A DNA stretch of 64,000 nt from contig NZ_CP033381.1 in assembly GCF_016865255.1 (NCBI RefSeq), positions 1,054,001-1,118,000 of the forward strand. The letters run 5' to 3'. Of the stretch, positions 15,770-25,879 are shown piece by piece (position 1 is the first letter of the stretch; each line of letters starts with the position of its first letter). Below the pieces are notes generated by a model. It saw nothing but the letters and a program-made list of their open reading frames with translations. It ran no database searches and was not told the origin of the DNA. This stretch comes from Methylomonas sp. LW13 (lineage in GTDB: Bacteria; Pseudomonadota; Gammaproteobacteria; Methylococcales; Methylomonadaceae). The position numbers and the translations under genes are program-made.

Positions 15770-18124
15770 ATGATTTACTCACAAAACGAAGCTACCCCGG
15801 TTTTGCAACCGCTGAATCAGGTGCGGATGCCAGAGTCTAGCGTCAGTATTCGCGACTACGTCGATCTGCTGATCGAAGGTCGGAAAACCATTTTTATCGC
15901 GCTGTGTTCAGTGTTGCTGATCACCACCGTGTATCTGGTGTTGGCACCACGTACCTACAAAGCCGATGCTTTGCTGCGGATTGATAAAAACAAGGCCTTG
16001 CTGTCCGCGACGCTACGCAGCGAAAACAATCAAGCGCCAGCGGAAGCGGAAAGCCCGCGCGCGCAGCGCGAAGTGGAGATTTTGCGTTCGCGTTCGGTGT
16101 TGGGCAAAGTCGTGGATAACCTGAATTTGACCATCGAAACCGAGCCGTACTTTTTTCCGTTGATCGGTGAAACGCTGGCGCGCCGGCACGATGCGCACGA
16201 CGGCATAGCAGATGCCTGGTGGGGGTTCAGTCGCTGGGCTTGGGGTGGCGAAAAGCTGAAAATCGCTGCGTTCAGCGTGCCAGACCGTTATCTGGAAAAA
16301 GAGTTTACCTTGATCGCTTTGGAAGCCGGGTGTTTTCAACTGCTCGACCCGCGCGGCGACGAATTGCTGGCTGGCCAGGTGGGCGAGGTGTTGAGCGCCG
16401 AGATCGGCGAGAAAACCCCGGTGACGATTAAAGTCGAAACCCTGGAAGCGCATCCGGGTACGCATTTTGAATTAACCCGCCGCACCGCGCTGTCGGCTAT
16501 CGAAACCTTGCAAAAAGCCTTCGCGGTCAAGGAAGTATCGAAAGACACCGATATTCTGAGCGTGGAATTGAAAGGCCGCGACCCGGAGCAACTGGCCAAA
16601 TCGGTGAACGACATTGCGGCAATTTACGTCAACGCCACGGTGAATTGGGAATCAGCGGAAGCCTCGCAAAAACTGGGTTTCCTGGAAAGCCAGTTGCCTA
16701 TCGTCAAGGAGCGTCTGGAAAAAGCCGAGCAAGGTTTGAGCGCGTATCGCCAGCAACACGGCGCGGTGGATATTTCCGCCGAAGCCGAGATTCTGTTGAA
16801 ACAGGCGTCGGATATGGAGACCCTGGGTATTCAGCTCAAGCAAAAATACGACGAACAAAGCCAGCGCTTGGAAGCCGAGCATCCGGACATGATTTCCACT
16901 AATGCCCAGATTAAGCGCGTGAATAACAAGCTGGCGGCTTTGGAAAAACGCATCAAGGATTTACCGAAAACCCAGCAAAACATGGTGAGTTTGTCGCGCG
17001 ACGTGCAGGTAAACACCGAGTTGTATACCTCGCTGCTGAACAGCGCGCAGGAACAACGCATCGCTGCCGCCGGCTCCTTGGGTAACTCACGCATCGTTGA
17101 TTTCGCCGTCACCCCGGAAAAACCTTACTGGCCTAAGCCTGGTTTGTTGTTGGCGATAGCTAGCTTGCTGGGTCTGAGCTTGGGCTCGGCCTTGATTTTT
17201 CTCAGACATTCCTTGCAACGCCACGACAACTATCCGGCCTTGCTGGAATATCAAGTCGGTTTGCCCTTGTTTGCGGCGATTCCGCATAGCAAAAAGCAGC
17301 ATAAATTGGGACGCTTGCTGGGTAAGGATAAAGACAACGGTATTCTGGTCTCTCAGGATCCATTGGATATTTCCGTCGAGTCGCTACGCGGACTGCGTAC
17401 CACACTGGAAGCCACGTTGGCCCAGCATGAAAGCAAGGTGATCATGGTCAGCAGTCCGGCGCCGGGCATGGGTAAATCCTTTGTCAGTTCCAATCTGGCA
17501 GCCTTGCTAGCCAGCATTAAAAAGCGGGTGCTGGTGATCGACGCCGACATGCGCAACGGCCGCTTGCACGATACCTTTTCGATTGGCAAGCAACCGGGTT
17601 TGTCCGATTTATTGTCCGGCCGCGCCACGCTGGGCGAAGTGATTGTCAGCTTGCCTGACGTGGGTATCGATTTGATCCCGCGCGGCAATATGGTGCTGAA
17701 TCCGGCGGAATTGCTGGTGCTGGGCGAATTGTCGGAAACCCTGGAACAACTGAAAAGCTTTTACAACCACATCGTCATCGATTCGCCGCCGATTCTGGGC
17801 GCGACCGATGCGGCGATTCTCGGTAAGCATGCCGACGCCACTTTCCTGGTCGTGAAAGAAGGCCGATATACCGCGCAAGAACTGGAAGTCAGTGCCCGCC
17901 GTTTCCAACAGGTTGGCATCAAACCTAACGGTTTCATCATCAACGATATGAAAGAAGGCTCGTCTTACTATCCGTATTACGGTTATGCCTACCAACGCGC
18001 GGATCAGGAACCGAAGGACGAATCCAGCTGGAGCGATAAATATCACGCAGTGGGCGATTGGTTGGGTAAGCAGTTGGACAGGGAACTGTTGCCGGTTCCT
18101 GCCGAAAGCGACGAGCGGGTTTAA
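15770..18124 (+). CDS. Polysaccharide co-polymerase / tyrosine autokinase (Wzc-like)
   Basis: A 784-residue inner-membrane protein controlling chain length and export. The N-terminal Wzz domain (membrane segments about residues 40-60 and 455-480) flanks a periplasmic coiled-coil; the C-terminal BY-kinase domain has Walker A (PAPGMGKSF, about residues 563-571), Walker A' (VLVIDADMRN, about 587-596) and Walker B-like HIVIDSPP. A tyrosine-rich tail (SSYYPYYGYAY, about residues 729-739) is the usual autophosphorylation cluster. Kinase and co-polymerase are in one chain, as in E. coli Wzc and unlike the split Gram-positive type. Confidence 0.92.
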   Translation: MIYSQNEATPVLQPLNQVRMPESSVSIRDYVDLLIEGRKTIFIALCSVLLITTVYLVLAPRTYKADALLRIDKNKALLSATLRSENNQAPAEAESPRAQREVEILRSRSVLGKVVDNLNLTIETEPYFFPLIGETLARRHDAHDGIADAWWGFSRWAWGGEKLKIAAFSVPDRYLEKEFTLIALEAGCFQLLDPRGDELLAGQVGEVLSAEIGEKTPVTIKVETLEAHPGTHFELTRRTALSAIETLQKAFAVKEVSKDTDILSVELKGRDPEQLAKSVNDIAAIYVNATVNWESAEASQKLGFLESQLPIVKERLEKAEQGLSAYRQQHGAVDISAEAEILLKQASDMETLGIQLKQKYDEQSQRLEAEHPDMISTNAQIKRVNNKLAALEKRIKDLPKTQQNMVSLSRDVQVNTELYTSLLNSAQEQRIAAAGSLGNSRIVDFAVTPEKPYWPKPGLLLAIASLLGLSLGSALIFLRHSLQRHDNYPALLEYQVGLPLFAAIPHSKKQHKLGRLLGKDKDNGILVSQDPLDISVESLRGLRTTLEATLAQHESKVIMVSSPAPGMGKSFVSSNLAALLASIKKRVLVIDADMRNGRLHDTFSIGKQPGLSDLLSGRATLGEVIVSLPDVGIDLIPRGNMVLNPAELLVLGELSETLEQLKSFYNHIVIDSPPILGATDAAILGKHADATFLVVKEGRYTAQELEVSARRFQQVGIKPNGFIINDMKEGSSYYPYYGYAYQRADQEPKDESSWSDKYHAVGDWLGKQLDRELLPVPAESDERV

Positions 18125-18133
18125 ATAATAACG

Positions 18134-19378
18134 ATGAGAATCCGCCTGGAAAAAGACCTGCCGGTGCTGTTGATTGCGCTGGTTGGTGCATCAACGGTTG
18201 CTTCGCTGCCGCAGGTCGAATCGGCTTGGGCCGGTATCAAGGAAGTCTACGGCGAGCAGGAAATGGGTTTGCGGATTCTGCGCGAGGCGTTATTGGGCGT
18301 GCTGATCGTTTACGCTTGGCTGGAACCGCGTTTGCGTAACGGAATTTTTACCAGTTCGGTGTTGGCGTTTCTGGGGGTGATTTGTAGCTATGTCCTGTTT
18401 GAAGTGGGCTACGCCCTTTATCTGGATTTGCCGCTGGTCGTACCGCTGACCGGCCTGCGGGTGTTCGAATATCTGCCGGTGGCCTTGATCGGTTTCGTCA
18501 CCAGTCGTTTGGGTGCCGGCGATTACGTGTTGTACAAATTCGCCAGCTACCTGCGCTATTACCTGGTGTTGCAAACCGGTTTGGCCCTAGCCCAGGCTCT
18601 TTGGGCGCCACCGTTGTTCGGCGTGTCGATGTTGGGCGGCGGCCGGCCGTTCGGCACCTTCGTCAGTCCTAATTTGTTTGGCGCGACGATGGCGACTTGC
18701 GCGTTGGTATTTGCCTTGGTGCCGGGCATGCGCCGTTGGTTAGCGCTGAGCGTATTTTTAGCGTTGTTGAGTGGCTCCCGCACCGCGTTTATCAGCTCGT
18801 TGCTGGTGGTGTTTTTTCAAGTTTATGCCGCATTGCGGCCACGTGATCGCTGGGCGTTAGTGATGCCCGCGCCGATTTTGGCGGTGGGCGCGTTGATTTT
18901 GGCTTCCAGCCCTTTATTGAGCGGCCGCGACGATGCCGATCCCACCCAGGACGGCAGGATCGATTTGTGGCAGCGGGTGTTTACCAATCATGTGCACGAT
19001 CCGATGGATGTGCTGTTCGGTTGGGGCTTGGGTTTGAGTTCCAACACCGTCAATCTGTTGTTCGGTGCCGAGTATTTTCCCGGCCAGTTCGATTCCGACA
19101 GCCTGTATTTATTTCTGTTGAACGGCTACGGTGTGATTGGCTTGCTGGCTTATCTGACTTTTTTATGGATCACGACACGGATGTCTATCCACCCAAACAA
19201 AGGCTTGGTGGCGATGTTCATCTTCGCTGCCGGCCTGACTTTTAACATGTGGGAGTATTTTCCGCAGAATGCATTGTTAATGATGCTGTGGGGCATGGTA
19301 CTGGGCTGCACGGCCAAAGCCGGGGCAATGGTTCAGCCCATGCCGGCCGGAACCGATTACTCCCCGCGATTACCTTAG
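18134..19378 (+). CDS. Exopolysaccharide polymerase, Wzy/O-antigen ligase-like
   Basis: A 414-residue integral membrane protein with about ten to eleven hydrophobic segments and a larger periplasmic loop around residues 255-310 (GRDDADPTQDGRIDLWQ), which matches the Wzy_C/O-antigen ligase family layout including the GSRTAF motif before it. It would polymerise lipid-linked repeat units outside the inner membrane. Its place between the Wzc-like kinase and the Wzx-like flippase fits the role. Such polymerases diverge strongly in sequence, so family is clearer than substrate. Confidence 0.82.
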   Translation: MRIRLEKDLPVLLIALVGASTVASLPQVESAWAGIKEVYGEQEMGLRILREALLGVLIVYAWLEPRLRNGIFTSSVLAFLGVICSYVLFEVGYALYLDLPLVVPLTGLRVFEYLPVALIGFVTSRLGAGDYVLYKFASYLRYYLVLQTGLALAQALWAPPLFGVSMLGGGRPFGTFVSPNLFGATMATCALVFALVPGMRRWLALSVFLALLSGSRTAFISSLLVVFFQVYAALRPRDRWALVMPAPILAVGALILASSPLLSGRDDADPTQDGRIDLWQRVFTNHVHDPMDVLFGWGLGLSSNTVNLLFGAEYFPGQFDSDSLYLFLLNGYGVIGLLAYLTFLWITTRMSIHPNKGLVAMFIFAAGLTFNMWEYFPQNALLMMLWGMVLGCTAKAGAMVQPMPAGTDYSPRLP

Positions 19379-19388
19379 GAAATCTGCG

Positions 19389-20708
19389 ATGTTCGGTGCA
19401 TTGAAACAGAGCAAATTATTTGGCGATGCCTTTTGGGCCTTGTTCGGTCAGGCGGCCTCGGCCTTAGCCTTATTGCTGGGTATGCGCCTATTGACGGAAC
19501 TGGTCAGTCCGGCGGTTTACGGCCAAGTGGCCTTATTGAACGGCTTTGTCGCGCTGGGCGTGGCGGTGTTTTCTTATCCGTTTATCTGCGCCGGCATGCG
19601 TATCGTGCCGGAATGCGAAACCGCCGGCCAGAGTACTGGTTTGCATGCTGCCGTCGCCGGTTTGACGCTGCAAGCCACCATGTTAGCCATTGGCCTACTG
19701 GTGCTGGGTGGTTTTGCCTACGGTTATTTTGTCGAGGTCAGCAGCGTGTTGTTTTTGCTAACCGGCGTGTTGTTGGCGATGACGGTACAGCGGGAATTAG
19801 GCATACAGTTGGCGATAGGCGAGCGTAAACAGCGCCTGGCCAGTCTTTGGCAAACCACTGACAGCGTGTTGAGACCCGCTTTGGCGATAGCGCTGGTCTG
19901 GTGGTGGGGCGGCAATCCGGAATGGGTGTTGCTGGGGTACATCCTGGCCAGTTTGCTATCCAATCTGGTTTGGATCGTTTTGAAGCGCCGCAATGCCGTT
20001 AGGATGCCAGCGACCGACAGCCGCTCTTTTCGCCGCGAGGTTTGGGTCTATGCCTTGCCCCTGATTCCGATGGAATTGATTTTCTGGATCAACGGTTTGG
20101 GCGATCGTTATGTGATCGGTTATTTGCTGACTGCTGCCGACGTCGGTTTGTATGCCGCGACTTACATGATTGTCAACGAGGCCTTTAACCGCAGCGCGAT
20201 GGTGCTGCTGCGCACCTTTCAGCCCGCCTATTTTCAGGCCTTCTCCGCACAGCAATTGCAAAAGGCCTTTTCGATTTTATGGGTCTGGATAACCAGTGTC
20301 GCGGCCCTGGGTGCGTTCGGTTTGTTGCTGTTACTGCTGACTAAGGATTGGGTGGCTTCATTGGTCTTGGCAAAATCCTATCACGCCGCCGTGGATTTAA
20401 TGCCGGCGATGGCGCTGGGCTGTGCTTTGCATGCCTTGGGTACGGCGCTGGCGCAACCTCTGCTGGCGCATAAGCGTACCAAAACTTTGTTGAAAGGCCG
20501 CTTGTGCGGCGCGGTAGCGGCGGCGGTGACGATTCCCGTGCTGGTCAGCCAATACGGTTTGCCCGGCGCGGCCTGGGCCAATCCGGTTTATTTCGGCATC
20601 GAAGCCGTGGTATTGGCAATCTTGGCAAAACCTTGGCAAGCCGACCGCCGCGCCAAGTCTGGAACGATTCAAACATTGAGACAACAACCGCTCGCGGCGG
20701 ATGCTTAA
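19389..20708 (+). CDS. Polysaccharide flippase (Wzx-like)
   Basis: A 439-residue membrane protein with about twelve hydrophobic segments and the layout of the polysaccharide biosynthesis (MATE-superfamily) flippases. It would move undecaprenyl-linked repeat units across the inner membrane before polymerisation. Opening segment FGDAFWALFGQAASALALLLGMRLL and the GDRYVIGYLLTAADVGLYAATY segment in the middle are typical. AGGA about 8 bases before ATG 19389 supports the start. Confidence 0.87.
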   Translation: MFGALKQSKLFGDAFWALFGQAASALALLLGMRLLTELVSPAVYGQVALLNGFVALGVAVFSYPFICAGMRIVPECETAGQSTGLHAAVAGLTLQATMLAIGLLVLGGFAYGYFVEVSSVLFLLTGVLLAMTVQRELGIQLAIGERKQRLASLWQTTDSVLRPALAIALVWWWGGNPEWVLLGYILASLLSNLVWIVLKRRNAVRMPATDSRSFRREVWVYALPLIPMELIFWINGLGDRYVIGYLLTAADVGLYAATYMIVNEAFNRSAMVLLRTFQPAYFQAFSAQQLQKAFSILWVWITSVAALGAFGLLLLLLTKDWVASLVLAKSYHAAVDLMPAMALGCALHALGTALAQPLLAHKRTKTLLKGRLCGAVAAAVTIPVLVSQYGLPGAAWANPVYFGIEAVVLAILAKPWQADRRAKSGTIQTLRQQPLAADA

Positions 20709-20728
20709 AAGTGATAACGGTGAACACG

Positions 20729-21673
20729 ATGACATACGCAACAATGACAACAGAAATCTATGGCGAAGTGCTGCGCGCCTGCGTAGCTTGCGGCGCGGAA
20801 AAAATCGGTTTTTGGCGGCAAAAAGACTATCTGTATACCGATAGCGCCAGCAGAAAAGCCTTCCGGATTTACCGCTGCGCCTGCTGTGGCACCGGATTTT
20901 TGAATCAACCGCCGCATCGGCAATGGTTGCAAGCCATCTATCAATATTCCGGGCAGGCGTTGACGCAAGCGATCACGCTGGACGAAGTGATGGGCCGCGA
21001 GGCGGCGTTTCCTAACTGCATCGTGGATGCCAAGCGCATGGCGCTGCAAGCCGATCAGTTGAACAAATCCGGCAACCACCGGGCTTTGGACATTGGTTCC
21101 GGGTTTGGCTTTTATACCCGCGCCTTGCGCTTGCTGGGTTATCGCACCGTCAGCATCAATCCCGGCCAGTATGAAAATCGGGTGTTCCAGGATTTAAACG
21201 GCGACGAGCCCTTGCCGATCATGTTCGAGCAGTATCAGCCCGAACAGGCATTTGGCGTGGTAGTGATGTCGCAAGTGTTGGAGCACATACTCGAACCGGA
21301 CCGCACTATTGCCAAAGTGGCCGATCTGCTGGAGAGCGGCGGCGTGCTGGCCTGTGCGGTGCCCAACTATGCGTCGTTTTTGGTCAAACTGCTGGGTACC
21401 AAAGAGAACGCCTGCCTGTGGGTGCCGGAACACGTCAATTACTTTACCGAAAAAGGTCTGAAAAGTTTGTTGGAGCGTCACGGCTTGCGCGTGGTTAAAA
21501 CCGAGCAAGTCACCCGGATTCAGTACAACGCGCTATCCAGGCGTTTGGGTCTAACCGGCAGCTTGGCCAAGCTGGCCGACACCTTGGTTAAGTATGCGCA
21601 GATACCGTTTGCGGCGTTAATGGATACCTTGGGTTTGGGCATTTACCTGAACGTGTACGCGGTGAAGCAATAA
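20729..21673 (+). CDS. Class I SAM methyltransferase with N-terminal zinc-ribbon-like motif
   Basis: A 314-residue protein. Near the N-terminus two Cys pairs (CVACG and CACCG, about 40 residues apart) look like a zinc ribbon; the SAM-binding motif is ALDIGSGFGFYTRAL, with VVVMSQVLEHI as motif II and SGGVLACAVPNYA as motif III. It probably methylates a sugar of the repeat unit, or a nucleotide-sugar. Starts at GTG 20711, GTG 20720, ATG 20729 and ATG 20744 are all in frame with no decisive Shine-Dalgarno; ATG 20729 is a compromise. Longer readings run into the flippase gene. Confidence 0.8.
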   Translation: MTYATMTTEIYGEVLRACVACGAEKIGFWRQKDYLYTDSASRKAFRIYRCACCGTGFLNQPPHRQWLQAIYQYSGQALTQAITLDEVMGREAAFPNCIVDAKRMALQADQLNKSGNHRALDIGSGFGFYTRALRLLGYRTVSINPGQYENRVFQDLNGDEPLPIMFEQYQPEQAFGVVVMSQVLEHILEPDRTIAKVADLLESGGVLACAVPNYASFLVKLLGTKENACLWVPEHVNYFTEKGLKSLLERHGLRVVKTEQVTRIQYNALSRRLGLTGSLAKLADTLVKYAQIPFAALMDTLGLGIYLNVYAVKQ

Positions 21674-21676
21674 GCC

Positions 21677-22468
21677 ATGTTGACCGTCGTTATTCTGACC
21701 CAAAACGAGGAAGCCAATCTGCCGAGCTGTTTGGCCGGTATCCCCGAACGCTACCCCATCGCGATTGTCGACTCCGGCAGTACCGATAACACGCTGACCA
21801 TTGCCCAAGAGCGGGGCTGCGCGATTCATCGTAACCCCTGGCCGGGTTTTGCCGAGCAACGCAATTTCGCGATTCGTCAATGCGGCATAGACACGCCGTG
21901 GATTTTGTTCGTCGATGCCGACGAAATTTATCCGCAGGCCTTTTACGACTGGTTTGAAGCCAAATTATCCGAAACTCACAGTATCGACGTGTTGATGGTG
22001 CCTTCGGTGTTGTATCTGCGTGGCAAACGCTTGAACCATGCGCCCGGTTATCCCATTTATCACCCCCGACTGGTGCGCCGCGAGACTACCCGGTTTGTAC
22101 GCAACCACACCGGGCATGGCGAAGCGGTGTTGGATAGCTGCCGCATCGGCTATTCCGATATTCCTTACGAGCATTATTTTTACCACGGCGAAATTATCGA
22201 GTGGATGCACAAGCACGTCGGTAAGGCTGCGCAGGAAGTGCAATTACAACCCACCGCCGGGGCGGTGATGACCACGCGCGGCCGTTTGAGCGTATTGCTG
22301 GGACGCTCCTGGCTGCGAATACTGGCGCGGTTTTGTTATCACTATTTGTTACGCGGTGGTTTTTTGGATGGTGCGGCGGGGTTGGAGTTTGCGCTGATGT
22401 TTACTTGGTACGAAGCCACGATTTATTTGCAAGCAAAAGCCGGTAACTGGGCGAGGAGTGCGGTATGA
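21677..22468 (+). CDS. Family 2 glycosyltransferase (WaaE/KdtX-like)
   Basis: A 263-residue GT-A enzyme. The nucleotide-sugar region begins with VVILTQNEEANLPSCLAG, followed by IVDSGSTDNTLTIA, NPWPGFAEQRNFAI and the metal-binding FVDADE. This wording matches the subfamily of lipopolysaccharide core beta-glucosyltransferases, but here the operon context points to repeat-unit assembly of the exopolysaccharide. It starts 3 bases after the methyltransferase stop and overlaps the next gene by ATGA. Confidence 0.88.
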   Translation: MLTVVILTQNEEANLPSCLAGIPERYPIAIVDSGSTDNTLTIAQERGCAIHRNPWPGFAEQRNFAIRQCGIDTPWILFVDADEIYPQAFYDWFEAKLSETHSIDVLMVPSVLYLRGKRLNHAPGYPIYHPRLVRRETTRFVRNHTGHGEAVLDSCRIGYSDIPYEHYFYHGEIIEWMHKHVGKAAQEVQLQPTAGAVMTTRGRLSVLLGRSWLRILARFCYHYLLRGGFLDGAAGLEFALMFTWYEATIYLQAKAGNWARSAV

Positions 22469-23334
22469 AAATTTCGTTGGTGTTGGCAACCTTGGGCAGG
22501 GACGCGGAAGTCTTGGATTTTTTGAAATCGCTGCTGTTTCAGACCTATAAAAACTTCGAGCTGATCGTTATCGATCAAAATCGCGACGGCAAGATCGACG
22601 CCATTTTGGAATCTTACCGAGCGTTGATGAACATCAAGCATATAAAAGTGCAATTCACCGGCAACGCCCGGGCCAGGGATTACGGTATCGGTTTGGCGCA
22701 AGGCCGCATCGTCGCCTTTCCGGACGACGATTGTGCCTATGACCAGGATGTGTTGGAAAAAGTGGTCGCTGAATTTAAGCGGCGCGCAGATATGGCCATT
22801 CTGGTGGCCGGTTCCTACGATTTTTCCGCTACCCGGTTCAGCATCGGCGTGAATAGCCACAAAGCCGGCTATTTCAACCGCTTCCGGATGATGGGCGTGG
22901 AATTTACTCAGTTTTTTGATCTGCAACGGGTCGATAGGCAGCAGTTTCATTTGGATCACGATTTTGGCATCGGTTCCAAATATTCCGGTGCCGAAGGATT
23001 TGAGTTGCTGTACCGCTTGCTGCGCGCCGGCGGCAATGCGTTTTACACGCCGGAGATCAAGATTTTTCATGCCAACAAGGATCATTACAAACTCGGCACC
23101 GCAAGGATGTTGATGTATTCCACCGGCATCGGCGCTTATATCCGCAAGTTTACCAATCAACATGATGTGTTTATTTGGTACTACATAGCCCGCAAGATGT
23201 TTGTCGCGCCGGTGTTGAAAATGGCTTTGGCGCTGCTTACCTTCAATCCGCAAAAACTGGCGTATTCGTTTTACAACTTGGTCGGTATCTGGCGCGGGTT
23301 TTTGACCTACGGTAAATCGGAAAAATGTATTTAA
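22465..23334 (+). CDS. Family 2 glycosyltransferase
   Basis: A 289-residue GT-A enzyme with SLVLATLGRDAEVLDFLKSL at the start, ELIVIDQNRDG, GNARARDYGIGLAQG and the metal site FPDDDCAYD near residue 88. A C-terminal hydrophobic stretch may touch the membrane. ATG 22465 overlaps the previous stop (ATGA), so the two transferases are coupled. The donor and acceptor sugars cannot be told from sequence. Confidence 0.87.
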   Translation: MKISLVLATLGRDAEVLDFLKSLLFQTYKNFELIVIDQNRDGKIDAILESYRALMNIKHIKVQFTGNARARDYGIGLAQGRIVAFPDDDCAYDQDVLEKVVAEFKRRADMAILVAGSYDFSATRFSIGVNSHKAGYFNRFRMMGVEFTQFFDLQRVDRQQFHLDHDFGIGSKYSGAEGFELLYRLLRAGGNAFYTPEIKIFHANKDHYKLGTARMLMYSTGIGAYIRKFTNQHDVFIWYYIARKMFVAPVLKMALALLTFNPQKLAYSFYNLVGIWRGFLTYGKSEKCI

Positions 23335-23356
23335 AGACTGTTTCGGGAGAAATGAA

Positions 23357-24559
23357 ATGGATGTAGGTATTGTCGCGACCCATGTGCCGCCGGCCAAAGG
23401 CTATGGTGGGGTATCGGTGACCTGTGGCGTATTGACCAAAGCTTGGGCGGAGCGCGGCCACAAGATGGCGCTGGTCGCCGCCGACGAGTCGATAGACGGT
23501 CGCTTGCGCGCCGAGGATGTCAAGCTGGGCAAGCAAGTCGATGTCAGGCTGTACCGGTGTTACGGCTTTCGACGCTGGGGCTTTGGTTTGGGCGCCATGC
23601 CAAAGATTTTCAAGCTCTGTTGGCAGGCACCCCGGATCTATATCCACGGCATTGCTACGTGGCCTTCCACGCTGGCGGCAATGTTTTGCGTATTGCTGCG
23701 CCGGCCGTTTATGGTGGCGGTACACGGCGGCTTGATGCCGGAACATGTGGCGCTGATTCGTCGGCAAAAGCCGCATAAATGGTTGTTTTACAAGTGGTTG
23801 ACTTTTCCGACCCTGCGCCGGGCCATTGCGGTGCATTGCACCAGCGATACCGAAGCGGAGGGCGTCACCGACGTTTTGGGGCCGGACGCCAAGGTTTTAT
23901 TGGTGCCGAACGGCATCGACAGTCGCGAGTTTCAAGTCGCCGGCTATCCGCAAGGCGAGGGCACCCAATTGTGTTTTCTGGGGCACGTGCAGCAAGAAAA
24001 AGGCATCAATGCGTTTATCCGGGCCTGGTTAAAAACGCGCCGGCCAAATGACCGTTTGGTGGTGGCCGGCCGCAGTGTCGATGGGGCTTATTTTGAAGAA
24101 TTTCAGGCTTTGCTGGCGCAGGCTGGCGGTGCTATCAGTTATAAAGGCTATTTGCCGGTTGCCGAAGTGAAGCAGTTGTTGGCCGACAGTCATTTCCTGG
24201 TGTTGCCGTCCGGTTTGGAAGAAACCGGCGGTATGCGCGAAAATTTTGGCAATGTGGTTGCGGAGGCCATGGCAGCCGGTCGACCGGTGCTGGTCGCGAA
24301 AGGTTTGGCTTGGGATCATTTGGCAATGTATGGCGCCGGTTTGGTGTTCGAGCGCAATGAGGCTTCGGTTTGTGCGGTGTTGCGGCAAACGCAAGTGGTG
24401 ACTCAAGCGACTTGGCAAGACATGGCGCTGCGTAGCCGTGAATATGTCGAACAGCAGCTGGACCCGGTTAAATTAGGCGATAAAGTCTGGAAAGTGATGA
24501 CAAAAGCCGATCACGTTAAATTGCCGCAGTCCTTAATAGAAGGTTCGTCTTATGAATAA
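23357..24559 (+). CDS. Family 4 (GT-B) glycosyltransferase
   Basis: A 400-residue GT-B enzyme. The N-terminal domain carries THVPPAKGYGGVSVTCGVLTKAW, a loop typical of GT4 acceptor domains; the C-terminal Glyco_trans_1 domain has CFLGHVQQEKGINAFI and the nucleotide-sugar E-x7-E motif in NFGNVVAEAMAAGRPVL preceded by LPSGLEETGG. GGGAGA lies 7 bases upstream of ATG 23357. It overlaps the following GT2 gene by 8 bases. Confidence 0.88.
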   Translation: MDVGIVATHVPPAKGYGGVSVTCGVLTKAWAERGHKMALVAADESIDGRLRAEDVKLGKQVDVRLYRCYGFRRWGFGLGAMPKIFKLCWQAPRIYIHGIATWPSTLAAMFCVLLRRPFMVAVHGGLMPEHVALIRRQKPHKWLFYKWLTFPTLRRAIAVHCTSDTEAEGVTDVLGPDAKVLLVPNGIDSREFQVAGYPQGEGTQLCFLGHVQQEKGINAFIRAWLKTRRPNDRLVVAGRSVDGAYFEEFQALLAQAGGAISYKGYLPVAEVKQLLADSHFLVLPSGLEETGGMRENFGNVVAEAMAAGRPVLVAKGLAWDHLAMYGAGLVFERNEASVCAVLRQTQVVTQATWQDMALRSREYVEQQLDPVKLGDKVWKVMTKADHVKLPQSLIEGSSYE

Positions 24560-25505
24560 AAAAGTGGGTCTGATCGTGCCGACTCTGAATGCCGGCGAGC
24601 TTTGGGAATCGTGGTTACAAGCCTTTGCCGCACAAACTGTGAAGCCTGATTATTGGCTGCTGATAGATTCCTCATCCGCCGACCACACAGTGGCTTTGGC
24701 TCGCGACGCGGGTTTTGACGTGGAGGTGATAGCCAAGTCCGAGTTTAATCATGGCGGCACCCGGCAATTTGGCGTGAACCGGCTGGCGGATGCCGATATT
24801 CTGGTGTTTTTGACTCAGGATGCCTTGCTGGCGGCCCCCGATGCCATCGAAAAATTACTGGCAGCGTTTACAGACGACAGCGTCGGCGCTGCTTACGGCC
24901 GGCAATTGCCCCATCGCAACGCCGGGCCGATCGGCGCGCATGCCCGTTTATTCAATTATCCGCCGCAAAGTCAGGTGCGCAGTTTGCAAGATAAGGTGCA
25001 ATTCGGCATCAAGACGGCGTTTATTTCCAATTCGTTTGCCGCGTACCGGCGCAGTGCGTTGATGGGCGTTGGCGGGTTTCCTGTCAATACCATCATGAAC
25101 GAAGATACTTTTGTGGTCGGCAAGATGTTGCTAAACGGCTGGAAAGTGGCTTATTGCGGCGATGCCTCTGTGTTTCATTCGCACGATTACGGATTTGTCG
25201 ACGAATTTAAGCGCTATTTCGATATTGGCGTTTTTCACGCCCATACGCCTTGGTTGCAGCAGACCTTTGGCGGTGCTTCGGGCGAAGGCCGGCGTTTTGT
25301 CGTGTCGGAGTTGAAGTATCTATTGAAAAATGCGCCCTGGCTGCTGCCTTCGGCCTGTTTGCGCACCGGTCTGAAATGGCTGGGCTATAAAATGGGCGGG
25401 AGGATGCACGCTAGAATGCCGCAGAGCTTGAACAGACGCTTTAGTTTGCATAAAGCTTATTGGGCGGGCGCTATTTCTGAAAATAGCCTTAACGGCAGAT
25501 CGTAA
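24552..25505 (+). CDS. Family 2 glycosyltransferase, rhamnosyltransferase-like
   Basis: A 317-residue GT-A enzyme resembling RfbF/RfbN-type rhamnosyltransferases: GLIVPTLNAGELWESWL, LLIDSSSADHTVALA, the SEFNHGGTRQFGV motif and FLTQDALLA in the metal-binding position. The MNEDTFVVGKMLLNGWKVAYC segment supplies the catalytic region. It is the last gene of the operon, followed by a Rho-independent terminator at 25659. Rhamnose as donor is suggested by subfamily resemblance only. Confidence 0.85.
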   Translation: MNKKVGLIVPTLNAGELWESWLQAFAAQTVKPDYWLLIDSSSADHTVALARDAGFDVEVIAKSEFNHGGTRQFGVNRLADADILVFLTQDALLAAPDAIEKLLAAFTDDSVGAAYGRQLPHRNAGPIGAHARLFNYPPQSQVRSLQDKVQFGIKTAFISNSFAAYRRSALMGVGGFPVNTIMNEDTFVVGKMLLNGWKVAYCGDASVFHSHDYGFVDEFKRYFDIGVFHAHTPWLQQTFGGASGEGRRFVVSELKYLLKNAPWLLPSACLRTGLKWLGYKMGGRMHARMPQSLNRRFSLHKAYWAGAISENSLNGRS

Positions 25506-25658
25506 ATCGATGATTTCCTTATGACGACTAAGCCAGTATTTCCGCGGAATAACGGCAAAACTGGTTCTAAAATTAATCCAATCTTCATCTTATCCTAATC
25601 TAAATTACAGTTTTTCTTCATCTTGACTCTGTAGATTCCTAGCCAACATTGTGTTTTT

Positions 25659-25681
25659 CCGGTCAGAACCGGTTTTTTTTG
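25659..25681 (+). terminator. Rho-independent terminator of the exopolysaccharide operon
   Basis: CCGGT (25659-25663) pairs with ACCGG (25668-25672) around CAGA and is followed by a run of eight T. It lies about 155 bases after the last glycosyltransferase and about 200 bases before the acyltransferase gene, separating the two transcripts. The remaining 25682-25879 presumably holds the acyltransferase promoter; no clear motif was found there. Confidence 0.8.
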
Positions 25682-25879
25682 TTCATTGTACGTAGGCGTC
25701 GCGCCGGTATGGTTCAGCAAAAATTCGGAAAAAATACAAGGTTGGATGTGCAAAAGGCCGACAGGGTCTTTCACCGATAGAGCGGGGATAACAGCAACAT
25801 TTGTTATCAATTCTTTGAGTTTGAAGAGTAGTGCCCGGATGTTTAGGGAATTTGATTAATTACGTTATGGAGTTTCATC